Shown: piece by piece, positions 24,418 to 35,858 of the stretch
Layout of the letters: each line of letters starts with the position of its first letter
Numbering within the stretch: position 1 is the stretch's first letter
Assembly (NCBI GenBank): GCA_000708835.1
Contig: DF237006.1
Location: 1 to 64,000 of the forward strand
Direction of reading: 5' to 3'
Origin: Klebsormidium nitens
Taxonomy: Eukaryota > Streptophyta > Klebsormidiophyceae > Klebsormidiales > Klebsormidiaceae
DNA: 64,000 nt
Position numbers and translations under genes: made by a program
Notes under the pieces: model-generated
Database searches by the model: none
Told to the model about the DNA's origin: nothing
The model's input: the letters and a program-made list of their open reading frames with translations, nothing else

Positions 24418-25675
24418 CGGGCAAAGCAGCCGGGGCCAGCCTGCCGCAATGGGTGACTGCTGAACCTCTGTGACCCCACCCATTGCTTCACGTAACATCG
24501 AAGACATTTGAAGCAATGCATTTGTAAAGCTTCTGGACGGATGTGTTGGTAGGTCTACATTCAACGTGTACATTTATATTGTTTCTGAAAGCAGTGGCCT
24601 ACGCAAAGCAGGTCGATTAATTGAGTCGAACTCCAGATCGACAGATTTCTGGCGACAAGAGACAAGGGTTGCGTCTCGAGTCTAAACAGATACGAACACA
24701 TGCTTTGACATGTTATGATTGTGGCAAAATATGCCATTTGGACGGCTGCTTGGAGGAAACGCGTAAGCTTAATCACTAGCCTTGCCCTGTGCCGTCTATG
24801 CTATGGGACTGTACAGCACTCTGTTGGCCAACGATCCCTTTGGTTCACAATCAAAACCTTCTGCGCTGGATGATTTGTAAGCCGCCTCGAGCTGAAAGAT
24901 GGCAGTTGCTGGACAACATCACGTAGTCTAGCTGCTGCATCTGAGTCAAGCCTCTCACATCAATCAAGAAGCGTCCGTATATTGGCAATGATGATACTAA
25001 TTGATTGCGAGCTTTCTCGATTGTCTGACGCTGCTTAATTGAATGGCAAATCGATGCGTGTTTATCAGGGGCACCAAACTGAGCTGTACGTGACTATGGG
25101 CGCTGCATGCCTCCAAATCCAAGATCGACAGCTATGGCTATAATTGCTGGGATCGCGAACTTTAAGGACTTTTTAAGATACTCGGCCGAGTCAACCAAAC
25201 TAGCTCGTCGGCCTGAAGCTTGTGTACATGCATATGTTAAAGCTGGTAGCTTGGACTATCTTCGATCCTATCATGGGTGACGGTGCAAATATTAACTTTC
25301 TGGAAAACGTGAGGTTTGAATGCGAAGCGACAGGCACCGCAGCTTCCGAACCAGCATGCAACTCAAAACTCATGAAGGGTGCATGCAAAAGCAGACAAGT
25401 GCGCTTCAATGAAAGTGCTGGACAAATAACATCCGCCTGAAGCCTCGATGGTACATGTTGCATGAGCAGCCACCCTACATTCGTTTAGGTCGGTGACACA
25501 GAGCGAAGTGGCTCTCTCAGACAAAACAATGAGGCACCGAAAGAGGTCCACTCCGACCGCCTGATCCACGGCTCGCAAGGGCAACTTCCTGAGTCCCTGA
25601 TCCGAGCAGGTGCATCCTGAACTCGGAGGTTCCGAACCGTGTTTTCATATCTCCAATGACGCTGGACCCAGAGCA
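24418..25675. other. Intergenic region between convergent PGM and SF3B4 genes
   Basis: 1.26 kb, relatively AT-rich, with the 3' ends of both flanking genes pointing inward. No coding exon, structured RNA or repeat was recognised. Confidence 0.6.
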
Positions 25676-28600
25676 TCACCGTTGCGGAGGTGGCGGCGGC
25701 GCTCCTTGTTGTGATGGAGGGGGGGGGCGATAGCCCGGAGGAGGGGGCCCATAGCCGGGGGGGGGCATGCCGGGCATGGCGCCAGGGGGGGGACCCCTGG
25801 GAAGAAACGGAAGACGAGCGTGAGCAAGGACACAAGAAAACATAGCGCCCTAACGGAAGAAAGGGAGACAAAATGAACATGTCTGAAGACCTGAGACTCG
25901 TCAAAGATCCTGCGACTAGACTTCAAGAAGCTCTGCGTCCATCATGGGCAAAGCCTCAGTCCGTTGACTGCTGATGCTGACTACCTATTCAATCAGGGCA
26001 AACTCTATGGAAGCAGTCTTAGGAGATATGGCCCGGAAAGAAGCTATAGACGCGTCAAGGTTTTGAGCATCGTTTCCGAAAGGACATCGCGAATTGCAAC
26101 CGTGCGGTCTGGAGGCTGGTTTTCAACACAAACCAAAGACCTACCGATGAAAGCCGTCCCATCAAGTGCAAACCATTCCAAAATTGTTCCAAAGTCGAAG
26201 TGCATACGGAAGGGTACTTAGGGATATCCACTTTTCAATGTGCGAACAACATGCGTCCATGACATTTGTTGTCGTATGCTAAATGGCACCTCTCGACAGA
26301 GGGCTTTGCCCAGTTAGGAGCGCCATAAGTCAGACCTTAAGCAAGTACTTGGTGCAGCCTGCTCCAAGCATAAGGGGCAAGAGAGCAGAGACTTGCGGCG
26401 CACCTGTACCCAGGGGGCGGTGGGCCCATGTTGGCAGGAGGGGGCCGAGCCCAGGGGGGAGCCTGCGCCCCTCCTTGCTGGGGGGGGCCTCGGGGAGGCC
26501 CTGCCTGGCCCCAAGGAGGAGGGGGCCCACTCGCAGGGGGGGGCATCCGCGGAGGCCCCTGCATCTGGGGTTGCCCGTATTGCGTGGGGGAGGGGGGGCG
26601 TAGTTGGGGGAGGGGGCTGGCCATACGTGGCGGGGGTGGGGGGGATACGTGGCGGGAGGGGGAGTGGTGTACGTGGAGGGAGNNNNNNNNNNNNNNNNNN
26701 NNNNNNNNNNNNNNNNNNNNNNNNNNNNNNNNNNNNNNNNNNNNNNNNNNNNNNNNNNNNNNNNNNNNNNNNNNNNNNNNNNNNNNNNNNNNNNNNNNNN
26801 NNNNNNNNNNNNNNNNNNNNNNNNNNNNNNNNNNNNNNNNNNNNNNNNNNNNNNNNNNNNNNNNNNNNNNNNNNNNNNNNNNNNNNNNNNNNNNNNNNNN
26901 NNNNNNNNNNNNNNNNNNNNNNNNNNNNNNNNNNNNNNNNNGGGTGGGGGGGGATACTGCGGAGGGGGAGTGGTGTACTGAGGAGGGGGGGCACCGCCAT
27001 AAGGAGGAGGGTACTGCACAGGTGGCGGGGGTGGAAGGGATGCCGGGGCGGGGGGAGCTGGAGCTGCACCGTTTTCCAGGGGGGGAGTGGGGCCGTCCGC
27101 AGCAGGGAATGGTGGGGCGCCATCAGGCGGGGGGGCGTCAGCAAAGAGGGTGTGTGGGCGATTTCTAAGCGCTGCGGGATTGCTGGAGGCTAGGAGCCGC
27201 TCTGCAAGCCAGACACGGGGTCAGCGTCAGCAGGAACCCGCGCATTTGGCGCCCCCCAAGGATTTCGACACTTAAATCATGCCGTATTCGGATAAGGCGG
27301 AAGGCACAGCTGGAGAAAGCGACAGAGCAATTTGGGTGAGGACAATGGGCCATGTCCCGGCACGCAATGAAACTACCACTCAACAGTGTCAAAAGGTTTG
27401 GCGGGGAAGCGAAGGCGCACCTGCGGCCGACCCATGGCGCTCGCCCTTGGTGTCCTTCTTGAAGGCGTACGAGACAGTGATCGCCTTATTACACAGGTAC
27501 TGCCCGTTCATGGCCTCAATGGCGGCATCGCTCGCCTCAAACGAGTCGTAGCTGATGAAGCCGAAGCCCTTGGAGTTGCCGCTCTCAGGGTCGCGCATGA
27601 TTTTTGGGTTCGACAGGATCACGCCGAACGCGCTAAACGTGTCGTGCAGCAGCTTCTCGTCCACCTCCTCGTCCAGGTTGCCAATGAACAGGTTGGCGCC
27701 CACGTCCGCAGTGCGCCGGTCGCTGGAGGCCTTGTTCACGCGGATGGGCTTCCCGTACAACTTGATCATGTTCATCACCTTCACCGCCTGCAACAATGCA
27801 TGCCAATCTGCCGCGCATCAGCTCAAGCATCGGGTGGCAGCTGGCTTCAACAACCAAAGCGCTGGGATCGGCCACCCGCATTGTGCGATGGATTATGGCC
27901 CAAGTGGGGCAATCCAGATCAAGAAATCGCGGCCACCGTCAGTTGCGGCCGCGCTTCAAATTTTGTCACCTTCTTGGAATCCACTTACTCAGCGTGAAAA
28001 GATGCACAGAAAACTGCGCAGAAAACAGCGCAGCGCACCGAACACTACCCGAAGGCGCCAATATGGAGCAGGTTTCTAGGGATGCCACCCCTTACATAGT
28101 CGGCGTCCTCTTCGCTGCGGAACTCCACAAAGCCATAGCCCTGATGCAGGCTGGTCACACGGTCCTTCGGCACATACACATTCACTGCAAAAATCAAGCC
28201 GGTCGTTGCAGAAGTCAGTAAGATATCAGTACCTTGGCGCCCGTCAATCAACACCACCCCAGACTGTAAGTCGGCAAAGTGGTGGAGTCTCCCACCATGA
28301 TGCCCCTTCCTGACAACGCCAATGCATGACACTGCACTTTCTAATGCAGATATCAATTTTCAGAATTACGGACATGTAGTGAAGATGTAATCCTTCAACG
28401 CAGCAGAAGTTCAGCACACAAATGCAGCTGCTATTGGTGCACGAAACCAATTGCTGAACCCCTTACAGGAGCAGCCAATGGCAACTTACCAACAGGCCCC
28501 GCCTGGACAAACATCTCCCAAAGAAGCTCCTCTGTGACCTGAACACAAGCATACGGGATCAATTTAAAACGACATCTAAGAGACTTACACAAGTTCCAAA

Positions 28601-28951
28601 CTTGATTTTCATACGACTTTTAGTAAATGTTGGCGAGCTTCAAGTGTACAACCTACGATCAAAACGACCATTACCAAAACAAGGGCGGGAAGTCAACATT
28701 CTGACTCAGCTAGCAGAGGGCCATAGTCTCAAAGACTGATAGACACATACAGCAATTTTACCAACTTTCGACATGCCCCTTTCAAGCTGCACCCCACCAT
28801 TGCTTAGATACATAATCAAACCCACACCACATTTGCTGCGCCTCACTTGTGTGTCCAGATTGCCCACGTAAGCGGTTGCATCCTGATTCCGCTCCGCAGC
28901 ATGCTGGCCCAGCAGGTTGGCTCCCACCCCGGCAGTCACCCTCGTCGACAT
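25676..28951 (-). CDS. SF3B4: Splicing factor 3B subunit 4 (SF3b49/SAP49), two RRMs and proline-rich tail
   Basis: Six exons (high to low): 28951-28847, 28538-28490, 28184-28096, 27787-27421, 27201-26404 (contains the 259-N gap), 25796-25676. It is a U2 snRNP SF3b component that contacts pre-mRNA near the branch site and binds SF3B2. The start [20 protein letters not shown] precedes RRM1: RNP2 AYVGNL, then [25 protein letters not shown], and RNP1 [10 protein letters not shown]2 has RNP2 [23 protein letters not shown] and RNP1 KGFGFISY, ending in [25 protein letters not shown], a near-signature of SF3B4. The rest is Pro/Gly/Gln/Tyr-rich (for example [16 protein letters not shown]) to a terminal GAPPPPPQR. 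All junctions are in phase. The stated gap length is out of frame (the frame needs 3n+2). Confidence 0.95.
26683..26941. other. Assembly gap (259 N) in the SF3B4 proline-rich exon
   Basis: The flanks are repetitive Pro/Tyr codon strings (CCCCC-rich on the minus strand) in the SF3B4 tail. The reading frame of exon 5 requires a true length of 3n+2, whereas 259 is 3n+1, so the N count is an estimate. Confidence 0.9.
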
Positions 28952-29138
28952 CTCTCAAGAGCCTGGGGCGGCGTCTCACAGGCCCCGATCAGCATGTGAT
29001 GCTTCAATTCTTCGAGGCTACACCACCATTCATCAGCTGGACCCGCTTCAGATCGGACTTCATCCAGCAGCCCTAGTCCTTATACCTAATGGCACCCTCA
29101 GTGCTCACGAGACAGGATCAAAACATTCATTTCATCAT

Positions 29139-29407
29139 TACCGTAGTGGCACGACCCATTCGCACCAAGCTCTTACGAAAATTATTTTTTTCGCTTTTCT
29201 GATTTCGCACCAAGGTTCGGGGGGATATTTTCTTATCGCACAAGGGCAAATTTACAGTGTTTCAGCCCATTTCTACGCGATTTCAGGCTTCATTTGGGTT
29301 TATTTCCATTTCGCTCTTTCGCACCAAGGTCAGAATAGTTTCCGGAATTTTTCGCACCAAGGCCTTTCGAATTATTTTTGGTGCGAATGGGTCGTGCCAC
29401 TACGGTA
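29139..29407. mobile_element. 269-bp MITE with perfect 30-bp terminal inverted repeats
   Basis: The left end begins TACCGTAGTGGCACGACCCA and continues ATTCGCACCAA. The right end is its exact complement over 30 bases, ending TGCCACTACGGTA. The element is flanked by TCAT at 29135-29138 and 29408-29411, a 4-bp target duplication. Internally the word TTTCGCACCAAGG recurs (near 29204, 29318, 29349), echoing the TIR inner end. There is no coding capacity. The perfect ends suggest recent or maintained activity; the superfamily is not identified. Confidence 0.85.
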
Positions 29408-29442
29408 TCATGACAGTGCTGCTGCAGCTTCCGAAACACCTA

Positions 29443-29944
29443 CGGTAACCATGAATCCTGCTCCGGATTTTGCCAACTCCGGATTTTCGACTGCCATTCA
29501 TCGAAGAGGAATTGGACCCCGGTTTTTCTACATCCCCTAAGCTGGCATCACCCGGGCCACTCTAACAACAAATGCTAGCCTAGCCTGCCCCCGGTACAGG
29601 CAGCCGGAGTACCCGGGCGGCCGGTCGAGCATTGGCCAGGGCCCTGGGCCTTGGTTAAAAGGGCATCTGAGCTGGGTTACCTATGCTTCCAAGGACAGTA
29701 CTAACCCGTAGAATGGGGCGCCCATGGTTCTGGGCCATATGGGAGTGCTTCAGCCTTCTCCGAGGTCAGGAACTGAACCGGTGACTTTAATTTAACAGCA
29801 CGTTACAAAGTAGGTTAGGCCGGAAACTTTCAAATCATCCATTAGCAACTGCCCGGTAGAAGCAGCTTTTCGCGCGTCCTCGCACCGTGAGCTGTTGCAA
29901 AAATCCGGGGTTGGGAAAATCCGGAGCAGGCTTCATGGTACGGT
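29443..29944. repeat. Diverged inverted duplication of a coding-like fragment
   Basis: The arm at 29443-29487 (CATGAATCCTGCTCCGGATT and onward) matches, reversed, the arm at 29900-29944 with few mismatches. Translated in the corresponding frames the arms give VTMNPAPDFANSGF (+) and RTMKPAPDFPNPGF (-), so the similarity holds at peptide level. They may be terminal repeats of a decayed element of about 500 bp, or two remnants of one transposon gene. Confidence 0.55.
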
Positions 29945-30318
29945 ATTCTTCCGAAGCCTGCGAAGGATTCCAACCATTTCGGAAACCCCCCGCCAAAAGC
30001 TGAAGCATCCGCCAATGATATTGTAGCCTGCATATATGAGAGAACTCTCGGTCATCGACAAGATGACACGTAAGCAACTTTAGATTCGACGGGGATTCTC
30101 ATTCTGGTTACACAGGTCTACAGACTACATTTGCCGAGCACCTGCTGGCAGTGTAGGCTCGGTGCAGCAACAGACTCGGACAGATCTTTCGGCACTTGCA
30201 AACTTTGCTGGTGCGACAGACGAGTGAGCACCAAGGGCCCAGACGCTCCAAGTGTTTTGGCATCAGGCGGTGGTGTTCCTTGTCGCGCTTGCCTTTTGTT
30301 GTCGGGCTCAGAGACACG

Positions 30319-33300
30319 ATGGTGGCAACTTTGGTGGCGGTGGCCTACCCGGTAAGTTCACGTCTTTTGTTGCTTACTTTGAAGTGGGTTGGCAACCATA
30401 TGCAAAGTGCCTCTTTACGTCCATGTTCTCAAGCTTTAGGTTTGCGCTCTTCCTGCTCTTGGCATTGCACAGCTTGAGTGGATTTTGCTGATTGCACATG
30501 GGGCATGAGTTATTTCACAAGACACTGAATATGGAAAAGAAGTATGGCTACTTGGCAAGGGTCTCATGGCGGGGGAAGCCGAATCATTTGAGGTTTCCTT
30601 TTCAACACTCAAAGAAATGTTCATTCTTTCCATTTCCTTCTTGTGTCCTGAAACTGGGCTTGCCGGACGGCCTGAAGGCTGTTACCAGCTAAAGGCAAGG
30701 ACTTATTGCCACACCGCCCTTGCAGGTTGGGGTGGCAACGGTGGTGGGTTTTGGGGTGTTGGCGTGCATCCTGTCATGGCAGCACGAGCGTCGGCAGGGT
30801 GGCAAGGACACAGTGGAGTTCTTCCTGACCGCCAGGAACTCGGTCAGCGCGTTTACCATCGGGTGGAGTTTCTACGCAGCGGCCATGGTGAGTTGTCAAG
30901 AATGGTGAAAATACGCAGCGGCCATGGTGAGCTGTCAAGAATGGTGAAAACTCTTCAGCAGCATAGTGGTTTCAGGATGTCAAAAGATACATAGGCTGGT
31001 ATATGTCTTGTTGACTGCGCTGAGCTTTTGGGGATAGCCAACTCTGTGTTCAGGCCTCTGAGTTGTCAAGAACTAGCTCTGCTCGCTTCCACAGGCTCAA
31101 CGACTTGGCCTTTACAATTTAAGTCCGATTTCTGTGGCGTTGATATAGTAGCAACATACATTGCGACTTGTACATCAAGGAGGTAGCTCATTCGCCCAAT
31201 TTCTTTGCTGTTTAGTACCTTTTACCTGCATGTCGTTGTACAGAAGATTGGAACACTGGCTCACCCACGTTTTTGCCAGTCGGACGTTGTGAAATGCTGA
31301 GCATGACATTTCCACCAACTCCTCGTTGTTTTTCAAGTTGTGCCCCCTAGAAAAGGGAAGGTTTGAAGGACTTCACTACTTTTCTGGCAATGCTTCTCTT
31401 GTCTTCCTTCTTCCCTGCCTGCGCTGTGTGCACTGCGAGGTTACTGATGCGCGTCCCCCCCTCTTTTCCAGGGCTCTTGGGCGCTGTACGGCCCGCCTAG
31501 CTACGCAGTGAGCGCCGGCATCTTGGGCATCACGTTCTACTCCATTGCGAGCGGCATACCCATCATGATTGTGGCCTTCCTTGGAGACATTCTTCAATCG
31601 AAGCTGCCGGGCATCCTCTCCCTCAGCGACTACACCTACAAGCGTTTTGGCCGGTATGTTCGCCAGCCCACTTCTGAAGAGAAGACCGCATGCCTGGCCT
31701 GGTCTTGCAGAACCAGCCCCAGCGTTGCAAGTGGTTGTGATCAGAGAGGGGTAGGATACTTCTGTGTCCCACAGAAATAGTTCTGTGTCCCAGAAGTGGA
31801 ATGACATGATGATTGACTGGTCAGCTCGGGGAACTGTTGCATCACGTAGCAAGGCCTAGAAACACCCGAGCAGTCCTTCAATCTTGGTACTGATCCAGTC
31901 TCTTTGCTTTTCTCAGGTTTGTGCAGCTCTATGTTGCTACCATGATGCTGTTCAACATGGGTAAGTGTAAACACAACGACGGCCCCGCCCATTGATCGCC
32001 TGCTGGCTTGAAGAGGGCCAGGCAGCACCTCTTGTATCCTTGGTTGCCTCAGCTGCAGCGTTCTGGTTTGGTTTAGGTGTTGCAACGTACTCTATCATCC
32101 TCACAATACCGTGTAACGTGTCGGCACTCGCATCCGCTCCCCAAGTTCGTCGAATTGTGGAGGCTTGCAGCGCTGACCTTGTCCTAGCGCAGGCATTGCC
32201 CTGACTGCGGAGTACACGGCTGTTGGCGACCTGTTTGAGAACACGGTGGGCAGCAAGCGGTGGCCCATCGTGGTCATCATTGCGGTTGTCGCCACCCTGT
32301 ACACCGCGTACGGCGGCCTGCTCATCTCCATCATCACCGACCAATGGCAGGTGAGCACACACATACGCTCCGATGGCGCCCAACATTGGAACACACAGGC
32401 GTGCAGGAGCAGTAGTTCAGGCGTTGTTTTTGGTGCAGTGTTCTCCCATTTGTCCCTCGAGCGTTCCTCCTCCTGAGGCGTCCCCTTGCGTTGTGCTGTG
32501 TTGCAGGCGTTCCTGAGCGTGATTGTAGTCCTGATCCTGGTGGTGTACGTGGCGGTGGACTTCCGGACCCCGCTGCCGCCCATCCCGCACTACCTGGGCC
32601 CGGGCAACTACAACGGGCTGTCGGCTATTGCGGTGATGCCCATCAGCCTGATCAGCGCCACCATCTTCAGCGAGGCCATGTGGCAGCGCTGCTGGGCCTC
32701 AGCCAACAGCCGCGCATTGCACACCGGCGCGCTCCTCGGGGCGACAGCTACCATCGTCGTCGTTTTCATCTTTGCGTTCGGAGGTGAGCAGTCGATACGC
32801 ACGCTCTTGGACCCGCCAGAAAAAGTTTGGAACCGTCGATCGATGGGGGCAGCCCCCAATTGTGACCCTTTGGATCGTCCGATGGGGTTAGCATAAAATG
32901 CTCTCTGGCAACCGCAAATGCGGACCCTAAAGTTTGCTGGCGACGCCTTCCGGTAATTAGACTGAGGGCGTCGCCGCGTTCCCGAATTTTTGTCTTGACA
33001 CAGCCTGCCAACTGGGCACAGAAAAGGACGGTGGTGTCAAAGCCCCAGAAGCGTGCGTACTGATTGTGAGCGACCACTGCAAAGCTGGGCACTTGCGCCT
33101 GACAAAACGGGCTGAGCTTTGTGCGTAGTATTTACGCGTGGAATTTATTGGTAGGACAATTTTTCGTGGTTGGCGTGCTGCTACTTAGGGGTAAAACTTC
33201 GAGCCACTGGATTTCAAAGCAAGGTGCGTAGTGTCTCGTGTCTGTCTTTAGTCATTTGTTTACCGTTTGGTTGGTACCACACTGAGAGCCTGAGCTCCTC

Positions 33301-34756
33301 GCCACAGCTTGCGAGATTCCACTTGTGCGGCCAGCCCGTGGTTGTTTGTAAAGTCACCGGCTCTGTCACTGACCCCGCCCCTCTCGTCCTGCGCAGGCTA
33401 CCTGGCGGTGTGGAGCGGGCTGTTCGACGTGAACGACCCGAATGCGGACTACAACACGATCCTGTTCTTGCTGTTCAAGGACCGCACGTGGCTGCTGGTC
33501 ATCGTGGCCGTGCTGTCCGCCACCATGAGCACCAGCGCGGTGGACAGCATCCAGAACGCCATCACCGATTCCGTCGGCGCCACGCTGGTGCGGCCCTTCT
33601 TCAAGCGGGCCGACGTCACCTGGATCCGCGGCCTCGTCGTGCTGCTCAACATACCCCCCGTCGTTGTCTCCCTCAAGGTCAGTGCACCGTGCGCGCCTGG
33701 TCGTGCACCAGAAAAGACGTAGTGATACTTGAGATTGTGCTTGTCGGAGTTCGGATCGATGTTGCCCCCCACCGGCTGTTTGCATCCGCCCGAACGGGCA
33801 TGCTGCGTTTCACATGCTGAGGAATCCTTGTCACCACAGATGAGGGCGGGCTGGCGTAAGTCTGCGAGTGCCGCTTTGTCGTTCGGGATGCATTCTTTTT
33901 CAGTAATGAAATTCTCATTCCGTCGAGATTCTCATCTTAGAGGCTTTGGTTCCCTTGCTGTCGAGAGACACCGGGAGGCCCTCGAAGGTGCGCTGCCGCA
34001 TATCCCCCGGCCTTACGTCTCTGTTCATCCCGCGTCCTGCATGTTTCGCCTGCGGCCTTCTGCGTGTTGACTGTGGGTGCTGTGGGCCCGGTATGCAGGG
34101 GTACAGCGTGCTGCAGCTGTTTCTGATGGCCAACCTGATCACGACCACGACCACCATCCCGCTGATGGCCGGCCTCTGGCACGGCCCGCGCGGCCAGAAG
34201 GTGGTCACGCCCTTCTCCATGATGACCGGCTCGCTTGTCTCCGTCTCGTCGCTCTTCTGGTGGGCCGCCATCAAGCAGACCGCGGACCAGACCTACCGCG
34301 CCGCGCTCTACCGGGTCTTCTTCGTCGCGTGAGTGCCTCCACGACTCTTTTTTGAACCTAGCGGGCACGCTCCGTGGGCTCTTAAAAGCATTCTTAACGC
34401 CGCCTACACTGTACGAGAGCAACTCACTGGCCGAACGTGTCTGGATTCTCAAGCAGGAGAGGAAGCACGTCTCATGCACTTCCTCGCTGTTCAGGTACGA
34501 CTACCCGCCCTTTTTGATTGCTTTGGGCATGTCCATTGCGGGCTTGGTTGTGGGGGCCGCCCTCGAGGCGGCGTTCCGTGCGGTGGTCCCCGGCTGCGGG
34601 CGGTACCCCGTGTATGCGCTGGACGACAATCGCGAGGGGCTGGACGCGCGCCTCGGGGTGCGCCTCGGGGACGTCACGCAGGACTCGGTGCCCGAGTATC
34701 CGGCTGCGGGCAAGGGGGCGGATGCGTACCCAGCTGGCAAGCAGTACGAGGCGTGA
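30319..34756 (+). CDS. Sodium:solute symporter (SSF) family membrane transporter
   Basis: Nine exons: 30319-30351, 30726-30887, 31472-31653, 31917-31960, 32193-32350, 32507-32783, 33397-33677, 34099-34328, 34495-34756; 542 residues, in phase. About 13 hydrophobic segments are visible, from VGVATVVGFGVLACILSW to FLIALGMSIAGLVVGAALEA. Family-type features: FFLTARNSVSAFTIGWSFYA (SSF first core helices), SWALYGPPSYAVSAGILG, LPGILSLSDYTYKRFG, ALTAEYTAVGDLF, ATLYTAYGGLLISIITDQWQ, ISATIFSEAMWQRCWAS and LSATMSTSAVDSIQNAI. The cytosolic tail is hydrophilic. Order and wording resemble uncharacterised fungal SSF proteins more than plant DUR3 urea symporters (recalled, not searched); the substrate is unknown. 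Exon 1 encodes only 11 residues; its start rests on phase and on completing the first helix. Exon 2 ends at a duplicated splice donor (see 30873-30950). Confidence 0.85.
30873..30950 (+). repeat. 39-bp tandem duplication spanning a 5' splice site
   Basis: Two adjacent 39-bp copies begin TACGCAGCGGCCATGGTGAG and end GAATGGTGAAAA. Each contains the last codons of exon 2 (YAAAM) plus a GTGAG donor. The family match supports the first donor (at 30888). Using the second would retain a TGA at 30906-30908 and truncate the protein. Confidence 0.85.
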
Positions 34757-35858
34757 GCAAGTTTTCGGAGCACCATAGGTTGAGAAGAGGTAGGGTAGAT
34801 GTAGACGTGTTGTTCTTAGGACCAGTCAAGTTGCTGCAGCGCAGGTGGTTTAATGTTGCGTGCGTTGGCCACTCTCATCCGGTTTCCAGATCAGCTGGAT
34901 CGAAATGACCAGCGGTGGGGGTTGGCCCGTTAGGGCTGCCGCTGCCCATATACAGCCGGCGAGATGCGTCAATCCAGCACCAAGCCGTGCTCGAAAGACG
35001 CAACAGGCCTACATACATTGAGGTAATAGACACTCCAGAATAGCCCCAAGCATGCAGCCTCATTTTTTCCAGGGTGTGCAAGTGAAGTGCCAAGGTACGG
35101 ACTCTCTGTCGCGCTGGCTCTAAAGAACGTTCAGTCAAGCCAGTATTTGTGCTATTGGCATTTGCTGTTAGGCGCTAGACTGCTTCGCATAAGGTTTTGA
35201 GTATTTCGTTGTCACATCAGGCTTGATGATCAGAGTCCAAAGGTACTTGCTTTGCATGTTGCGCAATGGTTTTTGGTGTACAAGTTACATAACCATGCTG
35301 CCCTTGACGATTTGATCGAGTCTATTTAAGGACAGCCACGTAATGTCATTAAGCAATAGCAAGCGCTAGCCAGGCTGCCGATGCAGGGTTCGGAGATCGA
35401 TTGCATATTCTGCGTGTTATACGTTTATGCACATGTTTGCATCTACTCACACAATTGCTGGTAGATCGATCGTATGAATTAAGAGAGTGTGTACATATTC
35501 ATGTGCCACATGGTGATTTACGACAACCTGATGCATGTTTCAACAACGTCAAATCTTTTTATCGTGCTGCCAGTCTCACAAGATACCCCAAAAAAGCCGC
35601 TGTGGCTTAATTCATTGCATGCTTGCATCTATGACCTCAACCATCTGTGACCAATTGTTTCATTTGGAACTAATCAAAGTGGCAGTATCCACCTTGCAAC
35701 CTGATTGGTGAGTTATAGGACAGCAGAGGGTGGTTCAACACCCTCTTTTGCATTCCATGGCTAATTTCAATCATGGCCTAGCCCATGACCCTGCAAGCTA
35801 TGCCTACATGAGTTATCTTCAACTGTCCTTCCCAAATCCGCTTATGACATAGTGGCCG
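34757..35858. other. Intergenic region between convergent symporter and ISY1 genes
   Basis: 1.1 kb, AT-rich, with two inward-facing 3' ends. No exon, RNA gene or repeat element recognised. Confidence 0.6.

Larger units (their letters stand above)
28952..30318. other. Divergent interval between SF3B4 and the symporter
   Basis: 1.37 kb between two outward-facing start codons. A substantial part is repeat-derived: the 269-bp terminal-inverted-repeat element at 29139-29407 and a diverged inverted duplication at 29443-29944. Promoters of both genes must lie in the remaining sequence. Confidence 0.6.
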
